In this document: positions 43,899 through 55,134 of the stretch, piece by piece
Layout of the letters: every line of letters begins with the position of its first letter
Numbering within the stretch: position 1 is the stretch's first letter
Assembly (NCBI GenBank): GCA_028751875.1
Contig: CM054134.1
Location: forward strand, 41,301,830 to 41,365,829
Length of the DNA: 64,000 bases
Source of the DNA: Rapana venosa
Taxonomy: Eukaryota > Mollusca > Gastropoda > Neogastropoda > Muricidae
Direction of reading: 5' to 3'
Position numbers and translations under genes: made by a program
Notes under the pieces: model-generated
What the model was told of the DNA's origin: nothing
The model's database searches: none
The model's input: the letters and a program-made list of their open reading frames with translations, nothing else

Positions 43899-45018
43899 CA
43901 CATTTAGACTGTCACTGTTTCTACAAAGTCATTCAAAAGAGGAAGCATGATGTGTAGTTTATAAGTAATTGTCTGTTTTGTATTTTTATGATTTTGTCAA
44001 TATCGTGTATAGGCCCACTCCCCCCCCCCCCCCCCCCCCTCCCACCAGTAGGGGATTTTTGTGTTCTCTCTCAACACAAGATTTAAGTCCTTTCACCCCT
44101 TTTGGGGTATGGAGGATTACAAACAAATTGAACAGGAGAATAAACCTAACAGCAATACACCCAAAAATAATATGAATACTAACAGTAACTGAAAAACAAG
44201 AGTTCATCGCATAATAAGCAAACAGTATTAATGACTCAATACTATTTTTAAGTATACACATTTCTTTAAAAGACATAATCTACACTTGTGAAAGACAATT
44301 GAAATTTCAAAATATACCTGCAAATCTTATGAATTTTGAGAGACAGACATGGTATTGTTAATCGTATATCCATAGCTCAGTGGTCCAGAGCCGCGGAGAT
44401 GGTCATAACTTGTGAAGATGTGATAATGTCTAGCCTTCTTCATAACTCACCCTAACTCACACGACAAGAGATTTGTCATCCCGACTGAGGTGGATTTAAA
44501 GAAAAAGGTGTCCCATATCCTATGACCATAGATAGGCCTTCAGTGACTTCAACTGAGACCACGGTTGGGACAAGTGTTAACTTAAGCTACTGTGATCTCG
44601 CTGGAACTGCAAACTATAATTATCTAGCCAGTTTCATCCAGTTTTTGCTACTCAGTAGGCTAGGCCGAAAGGTGGGCCGCAAACGAAGTTGGGGCAGATC
44701 TGGACTTCATGTTTAGCCTGGCGTTCCTTTCTTCTCAGTTTCGGCAAGACTGAGGCCAGTCTTTCACAAATGACTGACTTTTGCCTGGGTCAGTAGGCCT
44801 AAATCAGTTTTTAGTTGGGAACACTGAGTGACCCTGTATGTGTGAAATGACCCGTGATGGCCTCTCAAACGTGTGGCCCCACGAAACTGAGCAAATGGCC
44901 GCCATGTTTCCTGAGGGTTGATGATGAAATCGGCTCCTCTTCACTCTTCTTAAAATCGTGTCTGACAGCCACTTTACGAAACGCTTGGCGAGCCTGGCCG
45001 GCTTGCTGATTGATAACA
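43891..45018. other. Non-coding sequence; poly-C and a YY1-type motif
   Basis: C20 at 44020-44039. GCCGCCATGTT at 44898-44908 is an exact reverse-strand YY1 consensus in a moderately CpG-containing stretch (44640-45000). That could mark a promoter, but no exon could be attached to it. Confidence 0.4.
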
Positions 45019-45355
45019 GGGGGACGGGATAGCCTAGTGGTCAGAACATTGCGCTCGCAATCTGACGACCCGGGTTCGATTCCCGTTAAAGAGGATATTT
45101 TCCCCTGGAGTCAACATCAGTGCAGACTCCACTCTGCCCAAAAGTCCTTCGGATGAGACTATAAACCGAGGCCCCGTGTGCACGCAGAACATTTTGCGCA
45201 CACGTTAAATCCTGTTCCGCTTTTCGTAAGAGTAGGCCATTGTGTGCCGGTGGGAACAGATGACAAAATTTACAAAACCGCATACACATGGGGACTAGAT
45301 GTAAAAAAGCACATAACTTCTTATTCCATTAGCCTCGATATAAAAGAATAAAATA
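45019..45355 (+). mobile_element. SINE family A, complete reference copy
   Basis: It begins GGGGGACGGGATAGCC. Box A TAGCCTAGTGG is at 45030-45040 and box B GGTTCGATTCC at 45073-45083, both perfect pol III promoter matches. The body runs from AGAGGATATTTTCCCCTGGA through GTCCTTCGGATGAGACTATA, CACGTTAAATCCTGTTCCGC and AGAGTAGGCCATTGTGTGCC. Tail A (GGGGACTAGATGTAAAAAAG..CTCGATATAAAAGAATAAA) ends in an A-rich 3' terminus. It is a tRNA-derived, LINE-dependent retroelement and encodes nothing. Confidence 0.92.
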
Positions 45356-45404
45356 ACAATAAATACTAAATTGTGTCTTGACAACTCATGTAGACAGTAT
45401 TTAG

Positions 45405-45620
45405 TTTCGGTGTTCGTCGCTCCACGGCTAGAGCACCGAGATTCACTAATGGTGATATTTTTGCGTGTGGACTGTTTTTGCCCACCATGAAGGAAGCTGC
45501 ATTCCGACTTCGGGGAGTAGTTTCGTTTGAAAACTGAGTGTTCTTGGAGACAGCGTTCTTTTTGCCTTCTAAGAGATATACCAATTATATGTTGCTTGCC
45601 CGCATGTATGTGTGAAGTCT
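45405..45620 (-). mobile_element. SINE 3' domain 'tail B' copy with adjoining sequence
   Basis: Contains CGGCTAGAGCACCGAGATTC and TTTTTGCCCACCATGAAGGA with GCATTCCGACTTCGGGGA. It directly follows the complete family A copy, in the opposite orientation. Confidence 0.7.
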
Positions 45621-47126
45621 TTTTTCTTTGACAAAAACCTTTAACCCCTACCCCCATCCTCACCGAACCATCCATTTCTCAGCTTAGACATTGCAGCTGA
45701 GTTCATCGAAAACATTGCACAGTCCACCAGTTCACCTGGTACAACAAACTTGGACCAGCAGGGACTACAGGCTTAGTTCGGCCCTGCCGGCATACAATCT
45801 GACCCACTCACTACAGGTCAGCAGTCACAGCTGAACCAGCCAACAATCTGACTTCTAGTGCCAGAACCAGTGATCTTGGAAGAGCAACTGCATGTGAGAT
45901 GAAGGGAAGGGGGTGGGAGTTGTCCACAGATTCAATATGCGTTATTTCTTAAGCATTGAAGAATGAATCCAAACGGAGAACACCATGAAACAACTGAAAA
46001 TTCTAAGCAAATCACCACCTCCACCACCACCATCAGAACCTGCTCATAGAGCATACAAGCTGTGTTTGGACTGAATTACTGTGAGAGCCAAGTGAGGAAT
46101 AAGACTGCAGGGTCTGGGCCTACATGTTTCCAGTTTAACAGATGGAGAAGTGAAAAATGGGAAAAGGTGATAAGTTATTTTGTCATACTTGGAATTGTAT
46201 TAAAAAAACACCATAGCCTTTGGTTCATATGAACACATACCTGCTAGCTGCCAAAGTACTAATTTAATGTTTTCTGTGTTAGAGCACGTTATAGGCTGTT
46301 TGCTTGTTGTTGCTCTGAACATCAGTTCGTATGCAATGAATGTAGCTTTCGTTTTTCTGAATAAATATTTAATGAAACCAACAGATGGAGAGTCATTAGA
46401 ATTGTGAAATATGGTGCTTGCAACAGTAATATATACATTGAGAGTGTTTAGAAATATTTTTTATTGAAATCTTCACCAGCTACTGTTGACCATGCCCATG
46501 TAGCCTAATAACTTGTGTTATGTAAGTCGTTTGAGTTAAGATCTGAAAGAAAGAAAGAAGTTAGTAGGCTACTGCACCATAAAGATGACAATAATTAAGA
46601 GAAGATTTAGAGGTAGATCTACTGAGTAAGCCTATTCCAGAGAGAAACCAAACCAAACATACTGCAGGTCTAGGTCACAGATTTGGAGGAGCTCTGAAAA
46701 GTTTGACGCAGTTTGGGGAGGGAGATTGTTTCGCTTCAATGCCCTCATTCAGGTGATTGAAGTGACCCACCTTCCCGATACTGAATTCACGTCCTCCGAC
46801 TCCCTCCCTGCCTCTGTGTGTGTGTCTTCAATTTTACGTCTGTTCACTTAAAGTGATATTAGACGATGGAGGCAGGGGGGGGGGGGGGGGCAGCATAATG
46901 AGATAAGGCCTTTAAGTAGAATAGATACGTGTTGGTATAAATGCACATTAAAAGACTATTCCAAACTATATAAACAGTATGTTGCAAAAACATGGCAAAG
47001 AAATACAAAAATTAACAAAACCCCCGAACAATTGAAAAATACTCTAAAGTTGGAAAACAAACAATTGTGAACTACTTGTAACGGCAGCTGTAAAACAAGC
47101 AAAATGTAGATTCCGACGATCATACT
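45621..47126. other. Non-coding sequence
   Basis: No exon or known repeat recognised, apart from a 16-nt G run at 46875-46890. Confidence 0.45.
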
Positions 47127-47490
47127 TTACAAAAAAGAGAATACTGGGGATTGCAACAGAGACAAGGCTATCTCACATAATAACTCTGGATTGGTTAAAA
47201 CTTCCTGCAGAGACTTATCTTGAAATGATGGTAAAAACGTTTTTAAACCTAGACATTGATACAGAACATGAACATTGGACAATTTTTCACCGCATATACA
47301 TTGTATATTTTTGGCAAATTTTGCTCGAAAGGCATTTAATTTCAATCTGTAGATTAGAGAAACAATTTTTCTAGTACAGGATTTTCGAAAACCGTACTGA
47401 GTACAAAGAATATTCTCAAGATCCAGAACTGAACAAGTATGCTGGGGATAACCAGCCTCTTCCTGTTTCTTTTTCACATGTTTCCAGCAA
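47127..47490 (-). pseudogene. Possible LINE C-terminal fragment
   Basis: The minus-strand frame has KIVSLIYRLKLNAFRAKFAK, NIQCICGEKLSNVHVLYQCL and LQEVLTNPELLCEIALSLLQ. The pattern of a basic RLRLNA helix, then C-x-C-G, then H-x-L-x-x-C, resembles the zinc-binding tail that follows RT/RNase H in I- and jockey-like LINEs. It could instead be an unrelated domesticated zinc-binding protein. The frame is open for about 120 codons before running into a CA microsatellite at 47535-47603. Confidence 0.45.
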
Positions 47491-47559
47491 ACATTTTGAA
47501 GCAAGGCATAACCTTCATGAAGAGAAATCTGTGTGTGTGTGCGTGTGTGTGTGCGTGTG

Positions 47560-47604
<45 letters not shown>

Positions 47605-48321
47605 TAAATGCGTGCACTAAAAAACCAAACCAAAACAAAAACAACAACAACAAAATATAAAACTGTGTAGGAAGATTTTAACAAATCTTTCAGGATTATG
47701 CTCTTTACTTTTGCTCTTTATCAAAGGATAGACTGATATATCTGTGGAGGGTGATTTTTTTTCTATGATCCTCTCCCCCTCCGCCCTCTCCTCCCCTGAT
47801 GTTTTACTGATTGTTTCGTTGCACATAACATGGTTTGTTTACAAGGACAATCGGTTAGACTAAGCATGGCCTGAAATCTTTATCTTTGTCTATTACTAAT
47901 ATCAAATATCTCTCTCTGTGTCTCTGTCTCTCTGTGTGTCTGTCTCTGTCTCTCTGTGTGTCTGTCTGTCTGTCTCTCTCAATCACGTGATGTGAAGCAA
48001 AGCAACAGGGCATGTTATACGTGAGTCCCGATTCTTTTTTCGCTATACCATCAACATGCTAGTTACTGGACTTCCAGCAACTGTGAAGATGACGCTGAAT
48101 ACCCTTCTCACAAACAGCAGTCACCAGCTGGAAAATACCAGGCAAAGCCCACACCAGGGTATCTCCCCCCCCCCCTCCCCCCACCCCCCCCCCCCCCCCC
48201 CCTCTCTCTCTCTCTCTCAGGGTCAGAAAAAATTATATTTACCCCCGAAAAATAAAGATAATTCATAAATTCCCCAGATTCTCTCTCCAAGCACTATTTT
48301 TTGGGTTTTGATCTCTCTCTC
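47491..48321. repeat. TG, TCTG, CT and poly-C tracts in non-coding sequence
   Basis: TG 47530-47603, CT/TG mixtures 47908-47980 and C-rich 48163-48203 followed by CT. No gene was recognised. Confidence 0.7.
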
Positions 48322-48605
48322 TCGGGGGACGGGATAGCTCAGTGGTCGGAGCACTCGCTTTCCCAGCCAAGTTAAGCCAGCGTTCGGCGTGGTTACCAGT
48401 TGGAGGGTGCCGTTTGCGCTTGGCTTCGTACAGTTCCCCAGTTCACCCAGCTGTAAAAATGGGTACTGCCTCTTTAGGGTCAGGAAGGTAAAGCAAGCGA
48501 GGGAGAGGAGATGGACGCCGCCCTCAATATCGCTGGCCCTACGAGAGAGATGAAGGTTCCGTGACCCTCGCTCCCTACGACTTATGTTATGGGACTCCTT
48601 TCCTT
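48322..48605 (+). mobile_element. tRNA-5S chimeric SINE, copy 4
   Basis: Plus-strand copy: GGGACGGGATAGCTCAGTGG (box A at 48335-48345), the 5S-like AAGTTAAGCCAGCG..GTGGTTACCAGTTGGAGGGT (48369-48411), the body with GTTCACCCAGCTGTAAAAAT and a 3' end TTATGTTATGGGACTCCTTT. It is more diverged than the copy at 42655-42956. Confidence 0.85.
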
Positions 48606-48629
48606 CTCTTACCCCCACCCCCCTTCTTC

Positions 48630-48725
48630 TCTCTCTCTCTCTCTCTCTCTGGTTCGGCTCGTCTCTGGTCTGTCTGTCTGTATCTCCTCTGTCTCTGTCT
48701 TGTCTGTCTGTCTCTCTCTGTCTCT
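48630..48725. repeat. CT / TCTG microsatellite
   Basis: Imperfect CT and TGTC repeats. Confidence 0.9.
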
Positions 48726-48837
48726 GTATAGGTATTGGGTTATTATTTTAAGATGTATCCCTTACGGGCGGGGACTGGATGTATTAAATAGCCATGGTGT
48801 TATTCATTATCCGAGAATAAAAGAATTTGTCATTGTC
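48726..48837 (+). mobile_element. SINE tail A with an alternative upstream module (E)
   Basis: GGTATTGGGTTATTATTTTA and AGATGTATCCCTTACGGGC lead into GGGGACTGGATGTATTAAAT and AATAAAAGAATTTGTCATTG. The second half equals tail A of SINE family A; the first half does not occur in family A but recurs at 57150-57290. Confidence 0.65.
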
Positions 48838-48956
48838 CATTGTCTGTCTGTCTGTCTGTTTGTTTGTCTGTCTGTCTGTCTGTCTGTCTTCTCTCTCTGT
48901 CCTCTCCCTCTCGTTCTCGTCTCTGTCTTCTGTTCTTGGTCTCTTTCTCTCTTCTC

Positions 48957-49007
<51 letters not shown>
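48838..49007. repeat. TCTG and CT microsatellites
   Basis: (TCTG)n 48840-48890, then CT-rich, then a pure CT run at 48961-49006. Confidence 0.95.
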
Positions 49008-49009
<2 letters not shown>

Positions 49010-49207
49010 TGTCTTAATTATGTTTAAGAAATAGCATGATGAAGCATTGTGTGTGATTATTTTAAACCGTTCATTTTTACTAGTTGAGAGGTCCACATCT
49101 TTTCATTCTTATTGTTTTATTTTTTATATTGCTTGTTTGCTTGAAGGTTAAAAATAAAGAAAAAAATCCTCATTCTTGATTAAGTGACTATATATAGGGA
49201 AAGAATT
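49008..49207. other. Non-coding sequence
   Basis: Nothing recognised. Confidence 0.3.
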
Positions 49208-49395
49208 TTTATCTTTTAGTCTTTCTGGAAAAAGGCACTATAATGGACCAAGAAGGCAGAAAACAGAGAGAAAAGGAACAAGACAGAAACAAAGAACAGA
49301 ATAGAAAAGAGGGCATTTCTAGCACAGAATTTCCAGAAGGTGGGGATGCTCTTTATACTGACAGGCCCCCGAAATCCCCATGGGTAACAACTTTC
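49208..49395 (+). repeat. Dispersed repeat F, copy 2
   Basis: Pairs with 35846-36035: TCTTTCTGGAAAAAGGCAC, GGACCAAGAAGGCAGAAAAC, CACAGAATTTCCAGAAGGTG, ACTGACAGGCCCCCGAAATC. Both copies lie on the plus strand. Confidence 0.65.
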
Positions 49396-49999
49396 TCATG
49401 TTCGAAGAATATTTATTTAAATGAGATTGAAAATATCGAGCTTTGGCTCTTTTCTAAAACCTTTAAAAAAAAAATCCTTTTCACTAACAGACTTTTCTGG
49501 TCAAAATTTTGGCATGCATGGTCAGACTTGTTTTGCTTTTGGTTTTTTGGTTTTTCTTCTCTGGGCATGTCTCCTGGCTCATCTAACATTCAATAATATT
49601 TCTTTGCTATACCAGGGGGAGGGATGATGATCAGGAACAGATCTTTCTTTCTCTGGGGGCTTTGTTTGATCTGCAGATGACGAACAGAGTTGTGGAGATC
49701 TAGGCCTAGTAGGTTGTCCAAATCAATTGGAAGGTATGTAAATAAATGTGAATTAAAATCAGACTTAAATGGTGTGCGATCACTGCTCCTGCTTTTCCTC
49801 CCTTCATGACAGCTTTTTTGATAGGTATCTTGAAAAAAATCAATATCAATAACCACACTCTTTATCAGACACAAGCCAAACTATTAACAGACCATAGAGA
49901 AATGGAAATTACAATATCGTTACAAACACTCGATATGCTCGTATGTAGCCAGTGATAGTCTTCAATGTTTAATAATTCTACTACACGCATACTGCGAAC
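49396..49999. other. Non-coding sequence
   Basis: Nothing recognised. Confidence 0.4.
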
Positions 50000-50170
50000 T
50001 GCCACAGAACATCTTGTGCTCATGTTCTGCTTTTTGGAATAGTAGGCCATTGTGTACGGGTGTGACGTGATGACAAATTTACAAAACTGCATACACAAGG
50101 GGACTTGATGTAAAAAAAAAAGCACATGAGTGGTTATTCCATTATCCTCGAAATAAAAGAATGCATGAAT
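50000..50170 (+). mobile_element. SINE family A, head-truncated copy
   Basis: CACAGAACATCTTGTGCTCA, AGTAGGCCATTGTGTACGGG and GGGGACTTGATGTAAAAAAA, then ATTATCCTCGAAATAAAAGA. It is followed at 50192-50215 by a run of 24 G. Confidence 0.8.
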
Positions 50171-50263
50171 GATAAATATAAACTTTTTTATGGGGGGGGG
50201 GGGGGGGGGGGGGGGTTAGGGCAGGTGTTTTACCATTGTTCCACACTTGTGTTTTGTGTTTTG

Positions 50264-50405
50264 CTGTTCAGGTGCAGTGTGCTCTCCCTTCCCCCCGCGA
50301 AAGAAAAAGTTTCTTCCCGAACACACAAAACACTGAACGCGGTCCAGGTGATTCGCATGGCTGACCACAAGGATCGCACAGAGCCTGTGAATAAAAAGCA
50401 GTGGT
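50264..50405 (+). CDS. Unrecognised candidate exon
   Basis: A pyrimidine-rich acceptor (TTTTGCTGTTCAG) precedes a locally CpG-rich stretch, and the frame stays open from there to a stop at 50489. An ATG (50358) opens MADHKDRTEPVNKKQW, with a possible donor at CAGTG|GTATGC (50405/50406). I do not recognise the protein. The CpG cluster and splice-like borders are the only support; it may be chance. Confidence 0.2.
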
Positions 50406-50829
50406 ATGCTCCAGTAAAGGCTTGTTTACCTTTGAGAATCGACAGTAAGGGGACTGTGACAAATTTACATGAGGACAGTCTGGGACACTGATGAAAGACT
50501 GAAATATTTTTTTAGGTGTAGGGACACAGAATAAAGTTGGAGATCAATTTTCTTGAAATTCTCAGGACAAGTGAAAAGAAAAAACCTCGAAGACTTAGCC
50601 AGTATTTCCCGCTCTTCAGCCTTCAAGAGTAGTAAAACCAGGGCAAGTAGGCCTACAGTGTGAGCCCCCTAGCAGGTAAGCCCACCTGTGTACATGGGAC
50701 TATGGCCCACTGACCTGTGGTGGTTTGTTGTGGGTAGTGTGTGTGTGTGTGTGTGTCCCCTGGTCAGTGTTTCATCATCCAACTGTTGTTGGGTTTTTTT
50801 TGTTATACAATGCCCTTGGACTTTAATGT

Positions 50830-50874
<45 letters not shown>

Positions 50875-51054
50875 ACAAATTTATTTATTTATTCTTTTAT
50901 ATGGCATGCCATGTGTGTACTGTAAAAAGTTGATTTGATTTGTGGTTGATTTATCTGAATACTTCATCATTTTTGTTTGTTTTGGGTATTGATTCATGTT
51001 ATAATTATTTGTTTTGATTATCTAGTCCTCATTTATTTCATATATATATGTGTG

Positions 51055-51057
<3 letters not shown>
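50406..51057. other. Non-coding sequence with a TG tract
   Basis: TG microsatellite at 50831-50871; nothing else recognised. Confidence 0.4.
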
Positions 51058-51133
<76 letters not shown>

Positions 51134-51162
51134 TATATATTATATATATATATATATATTTC
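51058..51162. repeat. (CT)n and (TA)n microsatellites
   Basis: CT-rich 51058-51133 and TA 51133-51160. Confidence 0.95.
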
Positions 51163-51899
51163 TATGGTTTTAATTTAGTTTGCCTCATAATACATATACA
51201 ATCACACATATGGGCAAACTTGAGTACACATAGTGATAGTGTGTTACTCGCACACACACAACACAACACACACAAACTCTAAAAGTATGCACGCACGCAC
51301 ACACACACACTACACATGCATGCGAATGTGTGTATGTGGAGGGGAGAAAAGGGTTGCTATTGTTGACATTGTTGTCATTGCTAATAACAGCATTGACTGC
51401 CTAGCATACTTATAAGTTATATTTACAACTATAAGTATTTTTCTGTTAGTCTAGATGAATTTTTGAAGAACAGGTTGTATTCATGATGTAACCTATGCAA
51501 CTTTATTTCTTTGCAATATGCCATTTTTCATTTTGAATAAGTTGTTCTTTTCTAAGTTTCTTTTCAATTTTTTTCATTTTGTTGTTGTTTTTGTTGTTAG
51601 TGTTGTTGTTTTTCTTAGAAATATGGCATCATGGGGGAAAAAAGCTGTAGGAGATACACTGTTTTAAAAATAAATTTGATGTACCATCTGGAAATTAAAA
51701 AATAATTTGACTTTCAGTTTCAACTTTGACTTTGACACTTACCTAAAAGTAAGAGCCAACATAAAAATACAGATCTAAGTGAAATAAATCATCATTGTAA
51801 ATTTTGCTTCAGAGAGATGTACTATTTATACAGTTAGTCATAGTAATGAAGTTGAAATAATACACCAGTGTTATCACTGGCAGTAAACACTATATGATA
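51163..51899. other. Non-coding sequence with one TTTGAC-tailed repeat
   Basis: A short repeat at about 51673-51742 (GATGTACCATCTGGAAATTA ... AACTTTGACTTTGACAC) matches copies at 53265-53364 and 55135-55240. No gene was recognised. Confidence 0.5.
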
Positions 51900-52015
51900 T
51901 ATCTCTCCCCGTTCTTTGGCTAGAGCTCCAAGGTGCACCAAAGGTGAGATTTTTACACATGTGACTTTTTTCCCCCCATCATTAAGGTAGCCACATTCTG
52001 ACTTCAGGGAAAACA
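51900..52015 (-). mobile_element. SINE 3' domain 'tail B' copy
   Basis: TTTGGCTAGAGCTCCAAGGT, CATCATTAAGGTAGCC and ACATTCTGACTTCAGGGA. Confidence 0.75.
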
Positions 52016-52410
52016 CTATAATTAACAGTGTGTCACTTCCTGTCATGAAATACTTGGGTGCCTTGGCGAGATGCAGAAAAAGAAAAAAACTTGTTGAGTC
52101 CTCAAAGAACATAAAAGTTCAATTATTTGCTCTCTATTCAGGATAGTTTCAAGAGTTTCCAGTTAGATTAACCTGTACTACTTTAAATGCTTGCTCTGTC
52201 TGTTGTGCCCACAGTGTGTGTCTGACCTCCCACTTACCTTTTGTTTCAAGAGCATTCAGACTGAGTGAGAAACACAGAAAGCAGAGTGAGGAACATTGGC
52301 TAGCAAAAGTACCAGAACTTTGCACCATGACCTGAAGAAAAAAATCAACACTGTGGTGTTGACAGTACACACTACAGCCACAGCACACTTTACAGGACTT
52401 GACACATACT
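52016..52410. other. Non-coding sequence
   Basis: Nothing recognised. Confidence 0.4.
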
Positions 52411-52515
52411 ATGTATGCACACACACACACACACACACATTGTTGTACACACACACACACGTGCATGCATGCGCACACACACCCCCCACCCACCCTCACA
52501 CACAACACACACACA

Positions 52516-52571
<56 letters not shown>

Positions 52572-52705
52572 TCACTCACACATGCATAGTATTTTCTTCT
52601 TTTTGTTTGTTTGGGGAATTTTGTTGATTTTGTTGATGTTTTTGTTTATTCTTTTTTTTTTCTCTTTTTTTTTGGAGTGGGGGGAGGGGGGGGGGGGGGG
52701 GAGGG
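52411..52705. repeat. CA microsatellite followed by T-rich and G-rich tracts
   Basis: CA-rich 52416-52580, T-rich 52590-52675 and a G-rich run 52679-52710. Confidence 0.9.
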
Positions 52706-52954
52706 GGAGGAGAAGGCTTTATTCTGTATGTTTGTTACCTTGTTTGATTCTTTTGTTTGTTTTGGGGTTTTTTCATGGCTTTTGTGTGTTGGTTGTCATT
52801 AATTATAAAGTATGACAATGAAACGAGTAATATTGTAACCTGATATATTTTTGTTTGATATTTTACTTTTTTTCTCTCATTTTCTTGTAATCCAAATCTA
52901 AGTGAGTACAAATGTGCGTGTGTATGTACATGAGTATGTGTATGAATGTGTGTG

Positions 52955-53025
52955 TGTGTTGTGTTGTGTTGGGTTGTGTTGTGTTGTGTTGTGTTGTGTT
53001 GTGTTATATTGTGTTGTGTTGTGTA
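52955..53025. repeat. (GTGTT)n pentanucleotide repeat
   Basis: About thirteen imperfect copies of TTGTG, with one TTATA variant. Confidence 0.9.
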
Positions 53026-53264
53026 TGCGTGTGTGTGTGTGTGCACGTGTGTACGAGTTATGCAGTGTATTTTTTTTGTTGGGGGGGGGGGGGGGGTTGT
53101 CCATTCTTGTTGTTGAGTTTTTTTGTTTTTGGTTGTGTGTGAGTGTGTGTGTATGTGTTTTCTTTCTGTTTTTTTCCTTTGTTTCTATTTTTTCTTTTGG
53201 AGTTAGTTTTATTATTATTGGTTATGGTAATAATGTAGTTAGATAATATTGATCAAGTTGTTTT
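53026..53264. other. TG/T-rich non-coding sequence with poly-G
   Basis: G run at 53081-53096; no gene. Confidence 0.5.
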
Positions 53265-53364
53265 TTGTCCCTAGATAGATGGCTTGATCAAAAAAAGCAA
53301 ATGCAATGCTTAATCAATGTACCATCTGGAAATAAAAATTTGACTTTGACTTTGACTTTGACAC
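53265..53364 (+). repeat. Short dispersed repeat with (TTTGAC)n tail
   Basis: GATAGATGGCTTGATCAAAA, AATGTACCATCTGGAAATAA and three TTTGAC hexamers. Related copies lie at 51673-51742 and 55135-55240. Confidence 0.65.
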
Positions 53365-53607
53365 ACACACGTGTACACACACACACACATGCACAGACAC
53401 ACATGTTAGTGTATGCACACACACATACGTGCACACACACATACGTGCACACACACATGCGTGCACACACATACACATGTATACACACACACATACATTA
53501 CGTGTAAGCACACACACGCAAACACACACACAACACATACATACACAAACATTGTTGCACACACATGCAAATACTCACTCACTCACTCACACACAAACAC
53601 ACACAGA

Positions 53608-53667
<60 letters not shown>

Positions 53668-53745
53668 ACAAACAAACAAACAAACAAACAAACAAACAAA
53701 CAAACAAACAAACAAACAAACACACACACACACACACACACACAC

Positions 53746-53778
<33 letters not shown>

Positions 53779-53876
53779 CACACACATACACACACATTGT
53801 TGCACACACATGCAAATACTCACTCACTCACTCACAAACACACACAGTGACACACACACAGTGACACACACACAGT

Positions 53877-53946
<70 letters not shown>

Positions 53947-54024
53947 CACACACACACACACAGTAACACCACACACACACACACATACACAGTAACAACA
54001 CACACACACACACACACCACAAAT
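53365..54024. repeat. CA-rich satellite-like block with (CAAA)n
   Basis: Nearly 660 bp of CA repeats, with a pure (CAAA)n block at about 53664-53722. A duplicated segment (GTTGCACACACATGCAAATA then CTCACTCACTCAC) occurs at 53552-53590 and 53800-53835. Confidence 0.95.
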
Positions 54025-54054
54025 GCCACACTCAAGATCTAGATTATAATTCAG

Positions 54055-54165
54055 ATTATCTCTGAAGTCAGAATATGAGAATGGGGCTGCCTCAGTGATG
54101 GGAAAACATGATCATTATGCAAAAGCTCTCCATTGTTGAACCTCGGAGATCTAGCAGAAGATAAA
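54055..54165 (+). mobile_element. SINE 3' domain 'tail B' copy
   Basis: CTCTGAAGTCAGAATATGAG, a diverged middle, then TTGTTGAACCTCGGAGATCT and AGCAGAAG. Confidence 0.6.
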
Positions 54166-54329
54166 AACAACATCTAGATTTTGAAAAGGCAGAATTTGAA
54201 AGTAACTTCTTTACCAGAAATTATGTGTTTGGATTAAGAAGGCATGCTTTCATAGAACTTGTAATCACTTTTTAAGACATGTTGATATGTATAAAATTCT
54301 ACTGGGCTTCTGTGCTAGGAAATATATAT

Positions 54330-54628
54330 TTGTATTCTTTTATATTGAGGATAATGGAATAAGCAATTATGTGCTTTTTTACATCCAGTCCCTGTGTGTA
54401 TGCGGTTTTGTAAATTTTGTCATCTGTTCCCATCGGCACACAATGGCCTTCTCTTACGAAAAGCGGAACAGGATTTAACGTGCGCTCAAGATGTTCTGTG
54501 TGCGTTCGCACATGGGGCCTCGGTTTATAGTCTCATCCGAAGGACTTTTGGGGGAGAGTGGAGTCTGCAGTGATGTTAACTCCAGGGGAAAATACCCCCT
54601 TGAACGGGAATTAAACCTGGGTCATCAG
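54330..54628 (-). mobile_element. SINE family A, head replaced by an inverted repeat
   Basis: Tail A and body are well preserved (TATTGAGGATAATGGAATAA, ATCCAGTCCCTGTGTGTATG, GAAAAGCGGAACAGG, TGATGTTAACTCCAGGGGAA). The copy stops at the decayed box B (GAATTAAACCTGGGTCATCA), beyond which the tRNA head is missing and a hairpin begins. Confidence 0.8.
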
Positions 54629-54705
54629 ATGAATGTAATCACTATGATCTCATGTCAGTTTAAATATATACACAACTGACATGAGATCATGATGATTACA
54701 TTCAT
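54629..54705. repeat. 32-bp inverted repeat with 13-nt loop
   Basis: The left arm ATGAATGTAATCACTATGAT..CAGTT (54629-54660) and the right arm (54674-54705) are complementary, with about two mismatches. The predicted stem is 32 bp. It sits exactly at the broken end of a SINE. Confidence 0.85.
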
Positions 54706-54779
54706 TTATAAATTATATTTAAATATCATATGATGGATGGTTGCATAGTGACCATAAAGTGAAGAACACTGGAGAGTAA

Positions 54780-54845
54780 CACAAAAAAAGAAAGGGGGGG
54801 GGGGGGTGTTGGAGGGAAGAAAGGTGGGGGGGGGGGGGGGGGGGG
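54780..54845. repeat. G-rich tracts
   Basis: G runs at 54796-54806 and 54828-54845, separated by GGAGGGAAGAAAGG. Confidence 0.85.
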
Positions 54846-55134
54846 AGATGAGCTTAAAACTTTGTGTGACAGAGTATATTTCTCACATCAGTCAAATATT
54901 CCAGATTAAAAAATGTTTCTGAGATATCATTTCTTATCTTTTAAGACATGTATGACGTAATGATGTATCCACATTTTTGCAAGCAGAATGCTGTAGTATA
55001 AACTGTACTGTATTCAAACACACGTGACAAAAGAACATATGATTTGCTTGCATACATGTATATTATATTTGTACTCATTGAAACATCTGGGCACATACAG
55101 ACACACAGAGTCACACACACACATGCACACACGC
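54846..55134. other. Non-coding A/T-rich sequence
   Basis: Nothing recognised. Confidence 0.4.

Noticed and set aside
45019..45100. Possible tRNA gene, with box A and box B perfect
   Set aside because: No complete cloverleaf with a 7-bp acceptor stem is present, and the sequence continues into a repeated SINE body. It is a tRNA-derived SINE head.
48056..48268. Short plus-strand frame starting MLVTGLPATVKMTLNTLL
   Set aside because: No homology recognised; it runs into poly-C and CT repeats and has no supporting splice or promoter signal.
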